Source of the DNA: Desulforhopalus vacuolatus
GTDB taxonomy: Bacteria; Desulfobacterota; Desulfobulbia; Desulfobulbales; Desulfocapsaceae
Length of the DNA stretch: 64,000 nt
Reading direction: 5' to 3'
Assembly (NCBI RefSeq): GCF_016918505.1
Contig: NZ_JAFFPZ010000004.1
Location: 124,001-188,000 of the forward strand
Shown here: positions 33,865 through 41,799 of the stretch, in pieces
Numbering within the stretch: position 1 is the first letter of the stretch
Layout: every line of letters begins with the position of its first letter
Position numbers and translations under genes: made by a program
The notes under the pieces: model-generated
Told to the model about the DNA's origin: nothing
The model's input: only the letters and a program-made list of their open reading frames with translations
Database searches by the model: none

Positions 33865-34877
33865 GGAAGAGTCCTCCGTAAGCCTTCTTCTGTGCTGACC
33901 AGCTCACGGTAACCGAGGTCACGTTCAGCGGCCGCGTGGGAAAACCAGTGGGAGCGGGCGAGCTGTTCGGCGACAAAACGGGTCATCCCCGGCTCCCGCT
34001 GCAGCCCGAAACGATTCAAGAGAGTACAACCAGCCTCAAGCACTGCACCAATGCGGCTGGCGGAGGCAAAGGAGATATGCCTCTCTACCGGCGGTATATC
34101 AAGAGCAATAAAGAGATCATTGAGCCATCCCCAGAGATTGACAGGCTCTTTTTGACCGATGAAATAAGCATGGCCATTCGCCACAGAACCCTTTCCGTCA
34201 AGGAGTTTCGCTCCGGCACAGAGATGCATTTCGGCGACATTGTCGATATAGCTGATATCCACAAGATTACTGCCGTCGCCAACAATACGCAGTCCCCTGC
34301 CCTTCCCGGCGGCAATCAGTCGTGGCAGGAGATGGGGATCTCCCGGCCCCCAGATAAGATGAGGGCGAACAGCGCAGACCGGGATACGGTCAGCCTCCGC
34401 AAGGATACGTTTTTCTGCATAACTTTTTGTTTTAGCATAGTTGCAGAGGAAATGCTCCGCATGGGGAAGTTCTTCCCCTGCGCCGAGAATATCTTCTCCA
34501 TTGAAAACCACCGATGGCGTAGAGGTATACACAAGGGGCAGTTCATGCTCCAGGCAGGCATTGAGCACACATTCCGCCCCAAGAACATTGGGATGGAAAT
34601 ATACCTCACGCGTTCCGAACACTCCAGCCTTCGCAGCGGTGTGAAAAACCAGACCAACCCCTTCCACCGCAGAGTGAACCGCGTCTGAGTCGGCAATATC
34701 ACCAGTCACAAGGCGTACGCCCCGTTTGGCGAGATCCTCATATCTGTGCCGTCCAAGCACCGTTACGGCGGTTCCCGCTTTAAGGAGACGGTCAACAACA
34801 GCCCGTCCCACGAAACCACCACCGCCGGTGACCAGAACCCGGTCTACCTGTGCGGATATATTTTCTGCTGCGCCCAT
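33840..34877 (-). CDS. oleD: OleD-like NAD(P)-dependent dehydrogenase
   Basis: A 345-residue short-chain dehydrogenase/epimerase of the 3-beta-HSD type. The Rossmann loop is VTGGGGFVG and the catalytic pair is in YAKTKSYAEK; VVFNGED and RPHLIWGPGD are also typical. In long-chain olefin synthesis OleD reduces the 2-alkyl-3-ketoacid formed by OleA to the beta-hydroxy acid. The assignment rests mainly on tight clustering with oleC and oleB: its start overlaps oleC by 34 bp. Alone it could be called a generic NAD-dependent epimerase. Confidence 0.82.
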   Translation of the reverse strand: MGAAENISAQVDRVLVTGGGGFVGRAVVDRLLKAGTAVTVLGRHRYEDLAKRGVRLVTGDIADSDAVHSAVEGVGLVFHTAAKAGVFGTREVYFHPNVLGAECVLNACLEHELPLVYTSTPSVVFNGEDILGAGEELPHAEHFLCNYAKTKSYAEKRILAEADRIPVCAVRPHLIWGPGDPHLLPRLIAAGKGRGLRIVGDGSNLVDISYIDNVAEMHLCAGAKLLDGKGSVANGHAYFIGQKEPVNLWGWLNDLFIALDIPPVERHISFASASRIGAVLEAGCTLLNRFGLQREPGMTRFVAEQLARSHWFSHAAAERDLGYRELVSTEEGLRRTLPWLRDHCL

Positions 34878-36496
34878 AGAGCAAGTTTCTCTCGAAAAAT
34901 TTTAGCATTATGACGGATATCCACCGGAAAATCGGGATAGACAAGAAAATGGTGAATTTCCTTTGTTAATGGACTGGCCGATGCGAGAGCTTCAACCTCA
35001 CAAAGTTCCTTTTCTCCCGCATGCACATCCTTATGGTACTCCACTATCAACACCGGTTCAACGCGCTCTTCAGGGGAGACAACGCCCACCAGCGCAGAGC
35101 GGTAAACAGCCGAATGCTGATTGACAATTGCTTCACAGGGAATGCTGAACCATGTAGTGTCGGGCTGTCCCTCTTTTTCATGACGCACGACGCGATGGGC
35201 CCGCCGCCCGCAGAACCAGAGAAGACCTGCTTCGTCAAGGTATCCCGTGTCACCCATGCGATGCCAGAAAGACCCCTTTTCTCCAGAAATCTTTGCGAGG
35301 CGGGTCTCCTCTGCGTTGTTCATATACCCGCGGGTCACAACCTCACCCTGAACGATAATCTCACCGATCTCCCCCACAGTACAGGGCACAGTGTCAGAGA
35401 TCTCAGCAACAGGCTGATCAGAGATGGCAACAATACGGATGGATATCCCCGGCAAAGGTCTGCCTACGCAGATACCATATCCTTTACAGCTTTTCTCTGC
35501 CGAACTCTCAAGAATTTCATCTCCTTCAATAGAGACAATGGGCAGGCTTTCCGTTGCACCATAGGGAGTAATAACCTCTGCTCCCTCCGGCAATATTTCT
35601 TTCATTCGCCGAATCAATTCCGGGGCAACCGGTGCGCCGGCCATTAACACCTTGCGCAGAGAATCAAGCCGTACTCCGTGATCAAGACACCAGCGTGAAA
35701 CCACATTCCAGATAGCCGGGGAACCAAAGGAGTACGTCACTCCATATTTTTGGATGCTCTCAGTAAATTTAACCGGATCAACCTGTGCCGGTCTGGTTGG
35801 ATCCATGTCGGGAATGACGGCACAGGCACCAAGGGCCGTGGAAAACAGTGCAAAGAGAGGAAACGCCGGCTGGTCTATGTCCTGAGGACCAATCTTATAA
35901 TAGTCACGGATCATGCGCAGCTGGGCGGCAAAGATGGAGTGCTCATAGCGGACTCCTTTTGGCGGACCGGTGGAACCGGTGGTGAAGATAATGGCTGCGA
36001 GATCATCGGCACCGGGTTGATAGACCGGAAAATTTTCAGCAGCAGTTTCACGCATTCCACGGCGGATATCAATCCCTGGAAAACCGAAAAGGGAGGGGCC
36101 CAGGCAAAAAAACTTCTCCACGGAGGCAAAAGTTCTGCGGGCCATACGGGCAAAGTAACAGGCCAGGGGGACACCGATAAGATATTGCGGTGCGACTCTT
36201 TCAATACAGCGCAGCAGATTTTTATATCCCATCCCCGGGTCAATTAAAACGATGGGGGTACCAATTTTAAACAGCGCAATCGTAATACAGATAAAATCGA
36301 TGCCGGGAGTAACCATCAAACTTACCACCTGCCCGTGAATCAGACCCGCCTCACGGAAAGAGACAGCAAAGGCGTCAGCCCGCCGGTCAAGCTCGCCAAA
36401 AGAAATGGATTCTCCACTTCCAGCATCAACAATGGCCGTACGTCCGCTGTTCTCACTGGCAGCCCGAACAAAAGCGTCGGCAATATTATGGATCAT
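34844..36496 (-). CDS. oleC: OleC-like AMP-dependent ligase (beta-lactone synthetase)
   Basis: A 550-residue adenylate-forming enzyme. The P-loop-like motif is FTTGSTGPPKGVRYEH, followed by YGATESLP and a C-terminal lid with CGRRAHRV. OleC proteins convert the beta-hydroxy acid from OleD into a beta-lactone. The LP-specific stretch PAFPLFALFSTALGACAVIPD resembles OleC rather than ordinary acyl-CoA ligases. It overlaps oleB by four bases (ATGA) and oleD by 34. Products are probably long-chain olefins or polyunsaturated hydrocarbons in the membrane. Confidence 0.85.
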   Translation of the reverse strand: MIHNIADAFVRAASENSGRTAIVDAGSGESISFGELDRRADAFAVSFREAGLIHGQVVSLMVTPGIDFICITIALFKIGTPIVLIDPGMGYKNLLRCIERVAPQYLIGVPLACYFARMARRTFASVEKFFCLGPSLFGFPGIDIRRGMRETAAENFPVYQPGADDLAAIIFTTGSTGPPKGVRYEHSIFAAQLRMIRDYYKIGPQDIDQPAFPLFALFSTALGACAVIPDMDPTRPAQVDPVKFTESIQKYGVTYSFGSPAIWNVVSRWCLDHGVRLDSLRKVLMAGAPVAPELIRRMKEILPEGAEVITPYGATESLPIVSIEGDEILESSAEKSCKGYGICVGRPLPGISIRIVAISDQPVAEISDTVPCTVGEIGEIIVQGEVVTRGYMNNAEETRLAKISGEKGSFWHRMGDTGYLDEAGLLWFCGRRAHRVVRHEKEGQPDTTWFSIPCEAIVNQHSAVYRSALVGVVSPEERVEPVLIVEYHKDVHAGEKELCEVEALASASPLTKEIHHFLVYPDFPVDIRHNAKIFREKLALWAQQKIYPHR

Positions 36497-37350
36497 ACCT
36501 CTCTCCTGAAAAATTCAGCAATACGCGGAATAACCTCTTCTCGTGCATCTTCCAGCACATAGTGCCCCGCGTCTTCATAACAGTGATGTTCAGCCTCAGG
36601 GAAAAGCGTACACCAGCGCTGGTAAAAGGCCATATTAAAACAGAAATCCCGTCCACCCCAGAGAATAAGCATGCGTCCCGCACCAGAAAACTGAGGAAGA
36701 GCCTTTTCTATCTCCATCAGCTTCGCCATACTGACATCTCCTTCTTTCATTGGGATATCTTGAACAAAGCGATGGACAGCAATCCGGTTGTGCCAGTTAT
36801 TGTACGGCTTGAGGTACGCACGTTTCACCTCGGGGCTCAGTGGTCTGGTCACCGCCATAAAGGTGGCAGGCCAGGCAAAGCCGTTCATTCCACGTACCAG
36901 AATTTCACCAAAGAAAGGAATGCGACAGACAGCAATACGTCTCGGCATCCAGTGGAACCGAAAGGCAGCAGTATTGAGAATAACTACTTTGTCAACCTGT
37001 TGCGGTCGTCCTGCCGCCAGTCCCATGCCGATTGCCCCGCCCCAGTCATGCACGACAAGCGAGAATCGCTCCAGGCCGAGAGAATCCAGCAGAGACTCGA
37101 GGTTGGAAATGTGGCTGGCGAGGGTGTAGTCATACTTTTGTGGTTTACTCGACAGACCACAGCCAAGGTGATCCACAGCGATCACCCTATGGGTTAAACG
37201 CAATTCCGCCACAACGTTTCTATAGTAATAGGACCAAGTGGGATTTCCATGAACAAGCACTACTGCGGGACCTTCACCTTCATCGAGATAGTGCAGACGT
37301 CCGGCTGGCAGTTGATGATAATGAGATGCAAAAGGGTATTCAGGTAACAC
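36493..37350 (-). CDS. oleB: OleB-like alpha/beta hydrolase (beta-lactone decarboxylase)
   Basis: A 285-residue hydrolase of the haloalkane-dehalogenase type. The oxyanion motif is VHGNPTWSYYYRN. The nucleophile elbow VHDWGGAIG places Asp as nucleophile, and the catalytic His is in DAGHYVLED. OleB decarboxylates the beta-lactone to the cis-olefin. The start is a GTG at 37350 with CAGGGAG upstream. It is the first gene of oleB-oleC-oleD-M48. The thiolase oleA, which normally precedes or accompanies these genes, is not in the window. Confidence 0.85.
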   Translation of the reverse strand: MLPEYPFASHYHQLPAGRLHYLDEGEGPAVVLVHGNPTWSYYYRNVVAELRLTHRVIAVDHLGCGLSSKPQKYDYTLASHISNLESLLDSLGLERFSLVVHDWGGAIGMGLAAGRPQQVDKVVILNTAAFRFHWMPRRIAVCRIPFFGEILVRGMNGFAWPATFMAVTRPLSPEVKRAYLKPYNNWHNRIAVHRFVQDIPMKEGDVSMAKLMEIEKALPQFSGAGRMLILWGGRDFCFNMAFYQRWCTLFPEAEHHCYEDAGHYVLEDAREEVIPRIAEFFRREV

Positions 37351-37978
37351 AGCAACTCCCTGGGAAAAAAGAATATCGAATAATCGCCATCTTCTTTGTT
37401 ACAGTCAAAAATTTTTCCTCCAATAAAGCGAGGAACGAGACGTCGAGATATCAAACGTACAGGCGGTAAATTTCCGCCTGTATCTCGAATATGAACGAAA
37501 TAAAAACTGTTTCAAAGTACCCGGCAGTTAATAAAAATAAATTCAGGGCAAAAAAAAAAATGTTTAAAATTGAGTAAATTCATTCTGTAATGATTGTAGA
37601 ATTTTTACACTTATTCCAGATGAATATCCAGCAGGAATAAGACCTGCAGGAACAAAATGACAAATTATGCGCTCCTCTGCGGAGTTGGAACAGATGAAAT
37701 CCCCCTGCAAACGCAAGAGAAAGAACGAGTATTTTCTCTTGCGTTCGCACCCCGAGTATGATAAACATACCTTCAGTGTTACATTTTACGAAGTGCATCT
37801 CTTTGAGATAATTCTGAAGGAGGGTACTGGACTCTGCTAAGGTAGAAGGGTAAAATTGTGACAGTTTTTTAAGTCCGGCCGGAAGTGAGATCTTAATTCA
37901 ACAGGATTCACATCAGCAAGGCAGGAAATTTTTTTATTGGTTCACAATGTGAACCCGATTACCAACAGGAGTTGTATC
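37351..37978. other. Divergent region between oleB and the cold-shock gene
   Basis: 628 bp. The left part holds a diverged R4 element (37358-37522). The middle holds a 13-bp perfect inverted repeat AACGCAAGAGAAA (37710-37722) with TTTCTCTTGCGTT (37733-37745), and smaller GCAGG/CCTGC and CTCC/GGAG hairpins near 37632-37685. A 34-codon reading frame starts at the ATG of ACAAAATGACAAATTATGCG (about 37656) and spans the 13-bp hairpin; it has only a weak RBS. The stretch after 37800 probably contains the csp promoter and long leader. I see no clear sigma-70 hexamers. Confidence 0.5.
37358..37522. mobile_element. R4 MITE-like element, diverged copy
   Basis: It contains GCCATCTTCTTTGTTACAGT, GGTAAATTTCCGCCTGTATC and TCGAATATGAACGAAATA, and ends TTTCAAAGTACCC. 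The left terminus (near GGGAAAAAAGAATATCGAAT) is only weakly like GGGTACCTTGAATAACC. Compared with 22184 it carries an extra segment (AAAGCGAGGAACGAGACGTC region). Confidence 0.6.
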
Positions 37979-38179
37979 ATGGCAGAAGGAACAGTTAAGT
38001 GGTTTAATGACGCTAAAGGTTTTGGCTTTATCGAGCAAGATGGTGGACAAGACGTATTCGTACATTACTCTGCTATCCAGGGCGACGGCTTCAAATCTCT
38101 CGAAGAAGGTTGTCGAGTAACTTTTGAAATCGTTGATGGCCCGAAAGGCCCCGCTGCTGACAAGGTCCAAAAAATCTGA
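37979..38179 (+). CDS. csp: Cold-shock domain protein
   Basis: A 66-residue CspA-family OB-fold RNA chaperone. It has [18 protein letters not shown] (RNP1 KGFGFI) and VFVHYSAI (RNP2). The ATG at 37979 has AGGAG upstream; an in-frame start 42 bp earlier gives an atypical tail. The long preceding region may form the temperature-responsive leader usual for such genes. A strong terminator follows. Confidence 0.97.
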   Translation: MAEGTVKWFNDAKGFGFIEQDGGQDVFVHYSAIQGDGFKSLEEGCRVTFEIVDGPKGPAADKVQKI

Positions 38180-38505
38180 GCCTGGTTATCCCGCGATTTC
38201 ATAAAAAGCTCCTGTAGAGTATTTACTCTGCAGGGGTTTTTTTTTCTCATTTTTCTGACATCCACCCATACGGTGTTTTTGAAATTCAGGACTCTCGAAG
38301 ACATAAGGGAGAAAGGAGGCAGGAAAAAGCAGGGCAACAAAACCTGATGACGTTCATTGTGGGATGAAACGGCTTAACCAGAGAACACAGCTTTAAAGTT
38401 TTTCGCTGTTCCGTCTTTTGCTTTTCCCTGTCTCCCGTCTCCCGTCTCCTTTCTCCCTTTTCCCGCCCCTGCCTTTGAATGCGTCAATACAAAATGTAAA
38501 AGGTG
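38180..38505. repeat. Composite repeat island between csp and the malic-enzyme gene
   Basis: A convergent gap of 326 bp. After the csp terminator it holds an inverted R1 fragment (about 38305-38345), the block TTGTGGGATGAAACGGCTTA also seen at about 3937, a direct R1 (about 38398-38480), and an inverted outer repeat (TACAAAATGTAAAAGGT, 38488-38504) that ends one base from the stop codon of the malic-enzyme gene. Confidence 0.75.
38209..38245 (+). terminator. Terminator of the cold-shock gene
   Basis: A 12-base stem CTCCTGTAGAGT with ACTCTGCAGGGG (one G-U pair), a four-base loop and nine T, about 30 bp after the stop codon. Confidence 0.9.
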
Positions 38506-40239
38506 TTACATAACCGTCAATGGCAGATACCTCGGTTGCCAGCGCATTCGTTCGATCAGTCGTACAAGCCGGGATTCATCATTGTTATGGGTAAAATCAG
38601 AGAAGGCGCAGGGCCGGGAAACCCCCATCTTCACAGCACACAGAGCTACAGCACAGGCAACGTGCAGAGATGCTTCCTGAATTTTGGATATATCCGGGGT
38701 GAGCCTTCCCTCACCAATCTCAGCCGGTCCCATCATAGTGGAAAGTGCCTCTGCAGCAACATCGAAAAATTCCGGCAGAATCTCTCTGGCACCTGAAGCG
38801 AGAACCCCCAGTGCAACTCCCGGACAAATCATTGCACTGTTGCACTGACTCGCGCCACTGCATTCGAGATCATCAACCTCATTGCAGGAGTGCCCTATGG
38901 AGAGAAGGAAACCCTCCTCCACCCATTTACAGACATTCTGACAAAAGATATCCGGAACGGAAATGTGTTGAAAGAGAAGCAATACTATTGGTCTCGGTGT
39001 GTTCTGTTTCAGTGCTGCAGCAATTTTCTCAGAGAAAAAGTAGTTTTGCCCCGAAGTCGCAATGAGTGTTGTAATTCCAGCCTGTTCAACCACCTTTGCA
39101 GCATCGTTGAAACTGACATCTCCCATCCACGGATATTTTTTCAGAGATTTGGCGTATGGAACTTTGTAGTATGGCACGCTCTGATTTTTTACCAGCATCT
39201 CCTTTTTCCCAATGATAAAGATTTGTTCGCATGCCTCTTTATCCTGCAGCCCGGCCTGTATAAGGGAGCGGCGGAGTTGATCAGCTATACCGATTGCACT
39301 GGGTCCACCACCATGAATGAGAAACTTCTGATTGATCAGCTTTTCTTTTTTTACTTTCATGGCCGAGAGAATATTCGCAAGAGCAATTGCCCCGGAGCCC
39401 CTCAGATCATCATTAAAACTGAGAATTTCATCGCAGAATGCGTTTTGAATAGAGATTGCATTAGGGGTGGAAAAGTCCTCCCACTGACAGACTGCGCTGG
39501 GGAGAACACTGCGAAATGCCCTGACAAAACGACCAATAAAAGAGAGATATTCTTCTCCTTCGAGTCTCGGCTGGCACCAGCCAAGATACTGTTCATCGGC
39601 AAGCAGCTCTTCGTTGTCTGTTCCGACATCAAGAGTAACCGGAAGACAGTGCCACGGGGCTATTCCCGCGCCCTGTGTATAAATCATCAATTTGCCAAGA
39701 CAGACTGCAATTCCTCCCGCCCCCTGATCACCAAGGCCAAGAACCCCCTGGTTATCTGTCACCACGGCAAGGCGGATATCACGGTGGTCGAAACGACGCA
39801 GGAGGTCTTCCGCTTGATTAATATTTCCCGGGTGAAGATGGAGACCATGGGCCTGGCGGAACATGGAGGAGTAGTTCTGCACGGCGATTCCCACCGTGGG
39901 CGTATATATTATTTTAATCCAGGAGGGAATGTCACTGGCGATAAGTGCATGGGCAAGGGTGACGTTACGACCAAACAATGCACGGATAAAAATATATTTC
40001 TCAAGGTCACTCTGTTTCTGCGCCACCTTCATCCTGCTGCCGGTAAGCTGCTGTTCAAGAGTTCGATGACCGGGAGGCAGAGAACCTTCAAGCTGAAGCA
40101 TCTTTCTCTCAGCAGAGGTAAAAGCCGTTCCCTTGTTGATGTAATTTGTTGCCCGGGCAGACCGACCGTCAGCATACACAACTATTTCTCTGGTATTACC
40201 ATACTCATCATACTTCAAGCGAAACAGGCTGCTTATCAT
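38506..40239 (-). CDS. Divergent malic-enzyme paralogue
   Basis: A 577-residue malic-enzyme-fold protein. Conserved: YTPTVG (Tyr proton donor), GLGDQGAGGIAVCLGK (catalytic Lys), the metal triad in WEDF and FNDD, and a Rossmann loop IHGGGPSAIGIA. Not conserved: the Arg of the usual TDGERILGLGD block (here TDNQGVLGLGD), and the SNPTSKAE block is unrecognisable (LLLFQHISVPD). In human ME2 those positions are Arg165 and Asn421, which bind malate. It may decarboxylate a different 2-hydroxyacid or be regulatory. The ATG at 40239 has AAGGAG. It is divergent from the kamA-like gene across 81 bp. Confidence 0.75.
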   Translation of the reverse strand: MISSLFRLKYDEYGNTREIVVYADGRSARATNYINKGTAFTSAERKMLQLEGSLPPGHRTLEQQLTGSRMKVAQKQSDLEKYIFIRALFGRNVTLAHALIASDIPSWIKIIYTPTVGIAVQNYSSMFRQAHGLHLHPGNINQAEDLLRRFDHRDIRLAVVTDNQGVLGLGDQGAGGIAVCLGKLMIYTQGAGIAPWHCLPVTLDVGTDNEELLADEQYLGWCQPRLEGEEYLSFIGRFVRAFRSVLPSAVCQWEDFSTPNAISIQNAFCDEILSFNDDLRGSGAIALANILSAMKVKKEKLINQKFLIHGGGPSAIGIADQLRRSLIQAGLQDKEACEQIFIIGKKEMLVKNQSVPYYKVPYAKSLKKYPWMGDVSFNDAAKVVEQAGITTLIATSGQNYFFSEKIAAALKQNTPRPIVLLLFQHISVPDIFCQNVCKWVEEGFLLSIGHSCNEVDDLECSGASQCNSAMICPGVALGVLASGAREILPEFFDVAAEALSTMMGPAEIGEGRLTPDISKIQEASLHVACAVALCAVKMGVSRPCAFSDFTHNNDESRLVRLIERMRWQPRYLPLTVM

Positions 40240-40320
40240 CGTAGCTCCTTAAACATGGCTGAAATTGAGATTTTTTGAAGTGCCGAAACCCCGGGCAGTG
40301 AATGATGGTAAAGTATACAT

Positions 40321-41442
40321 TTGTCTTCATACAACCTGAAACACATTGACAATGCTCCTCTGTACTTCCATAATGCGGATATGGAAACATGGCAGAAAGC
40401 AATACAGGAAAGCATTACCAGACCGCAGAATCTCCCGGAGCATCTACGACCATCAGAGATGGATAATACCGCATTGGCTGAGGTAATTGCAAACTTTCCA
40501 ATGAGGATTAACAGCTGGTATCTTGCAAAAATCAAAGCAATTGATGACCCCTTGTGGAAACAGGCAGTTCCAGATGTCCAGGAACGTGCAGAATCTCCCT
40601 GCCTGGAAGACCCGCTGCAGGAAGAGCGACTCAGCCCCGTCCCCTGCCTCGTACATAAATTCCCCAATCGTGTACTTTTTCTCGTCTCTTCGCAGTGTGC
40701 AATGTACTGCCGGTTTTGCACGAGGAAACGGAAGGTTGGTCACCCTGAAATGAGCGTAAGCCGAAACGAACTGGATGCCGCTTTTCGGTATATTGAGGCT
40801 CACAGGGAAATTCGCGATGTGCTCATTTCCGGTGGAGACCCGCTGCTCCTCAGCGACGATCGGCTGGATGATATTCTGGCACGTCTCTCCCGCATTGACC
40901 ATGTCAAAATGATCCGTATCGGCAGTCGCACCCTTTCAACCCTGCCACTGCGAATTACCGGACACCTCGTAGATGTGTTGAAAAAATATCCTCCACTTTA
41001 TATAAATACTCACTTCAATCACCCTGCCGAAATTACTCCCGAGGCAGCCGAAGCCTGTGCCCGACTCGCCGATGCAGGAATTCCACTGGGCTGTCAGACT
41101 GTTCTGCTGCGGGGCATCAATGACTCCACAGAAACGATAACCTCGCTGATGCACTCCCTTCTTGAAATGCGGGTGCGGCCGTACTACCTTTTTCAGGGCG
41201 ACATCACTCGCGGTACCGACCATTTCCGCACCAGTATCGATACCGGTCTTTCCATCATGCACGACCTCTCCCAGAGTCTCTCCGGCATGGCTCTTCCAGC
41301 TTTCACTTTCGATCTGCCAGATGGCAGTGGTAAGATTGCCCTTACCCCCGATGCCATCGTGAAACGTGAGGGATCCATCCTCTTTCTGAGGAACAATTTT
41401 GGTGAAATTGTTCCCTGTCCGGACGGGTCCGCCAGCAGCTGA
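40321..41442 (+). CDS. KamA-family radical SAM protein (lysine 2,3-aminomutase-like)
   Basis: Up to 373 residues. The [4Fe-4S] motif CxxxCxxC is CAMYCRFC with following TRKRKVG. SGGDPLLL and the PLP-lysine loop DLPDGSGKIAL (PGGGGK in classical enzymes) are present. It lacks the C-terminal zinc-binding extension of clostridial KamA and so is nearer EpmB in length. The frame opens with TTG at 40321, but the ATG at 40381 (METWQKAIQESITR) is a more typical KamA/EpmB start. Substrate may be lysine (osmolyte or catabolic) or a protein lysine (EF-P). No epmA, efp or ablB lies nearby. Confidence 0.8.
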   Translation: MSSYNLKHIDNAPLYFHNADMETWQKAIQESITRPQNLPEHLRPSEMDNTALAEVIANFPMRINSWYLAKIKAIDDPLWKQAVPDVQERAESPCLEDPLQEERLSPVPCLVHKFPNRVLFLVSSQCAMYCRFCTRKRKVGHPEMSVSRNELDAAFRYIEAHREIRDVLISGGDPLLLSDDRLDDILARLSRIDHVKMIRIGSRTLSTLPLRITGHLVDVLKKYPPLYINTHFNHPAEITPEAAEACARLADAGIPLGCQTVLLRGINDSTETITSLMHSLLEMRVRPYYLFQGDITRGTDHFRTSIDTGLSIMHDLSQSLSGMALPAFTFDLPDGSGKIALTPDAIVKREGSILFLRNNFGEIVPCPDGSASS

Positions 41443-41799
41443 AGATGAAGGACGGAAAAAAGGAAGAAAGCAGGATGTAAAATTGATCGCGATGGTGATA
41501 ACGGTGGCATTCACATCATTGGTGAAATATCGGTACAACAGTGATTTCGGCGATGATGTAGAGACAAGGCATGCCTTGTCTACACGGTGACGATAAACGT
41601 AACGATAACGGTGGAATGAATTGTAACGCATGGGATAAACTGGTAGCAATTATCTGTTTAATTTTAAAATCTCTTTTTAAATTTTTTTGCCTTTATTCGA
41701 ATTTTTAGAGCTTTTATTCGTTGGCAAAAAGTTTTTCGCTGTTCCGTCTTTTGCTTTTCCCTGTCTCCTGTCTCCCGTCTCCTGCCTCCTTTTTCTCCT
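41443..41799. repeat. Composite repeat island between the kamA-like gene and priA
   Basis: A convergent gap of 357 bp. It contains an R3 unit (about 41483-41655) with the palindrome at 41558, an AATTTTAAAATCTCTTTTTAAA segment shared with about 15012, and a direct R1 (about 41721-41799). The last bases of R1 (CTCCTTTACATC) supply the TAA stop codon of priA. The priA reading frame thus ends exactly at the repeat boundary. Confidence 0.8.
41558..41585. repeat. REP-like palindrome (R3), copy 4
   Basis: The same orientation as the copy at 15444. It shares flanks on both sides, including ACAACAGTGATT to the left and CGGTGACGATAAACGTAACG to the right. Confidence 0.85.

Noticed and set aside
37656-37760. 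34-codon frame upstream of csp as an annotated gene
   Set aside because: The RBS is weak and half of the frame coincides with a perfect hairpin; kept only as part of a finding.
38890-40278. 462-codon open frame antisense to the malic-enzyme gene
   Set aside because: The minus-strand protein has clear malic-enzyme motifs and a good RBS; the opposite frame has neither.
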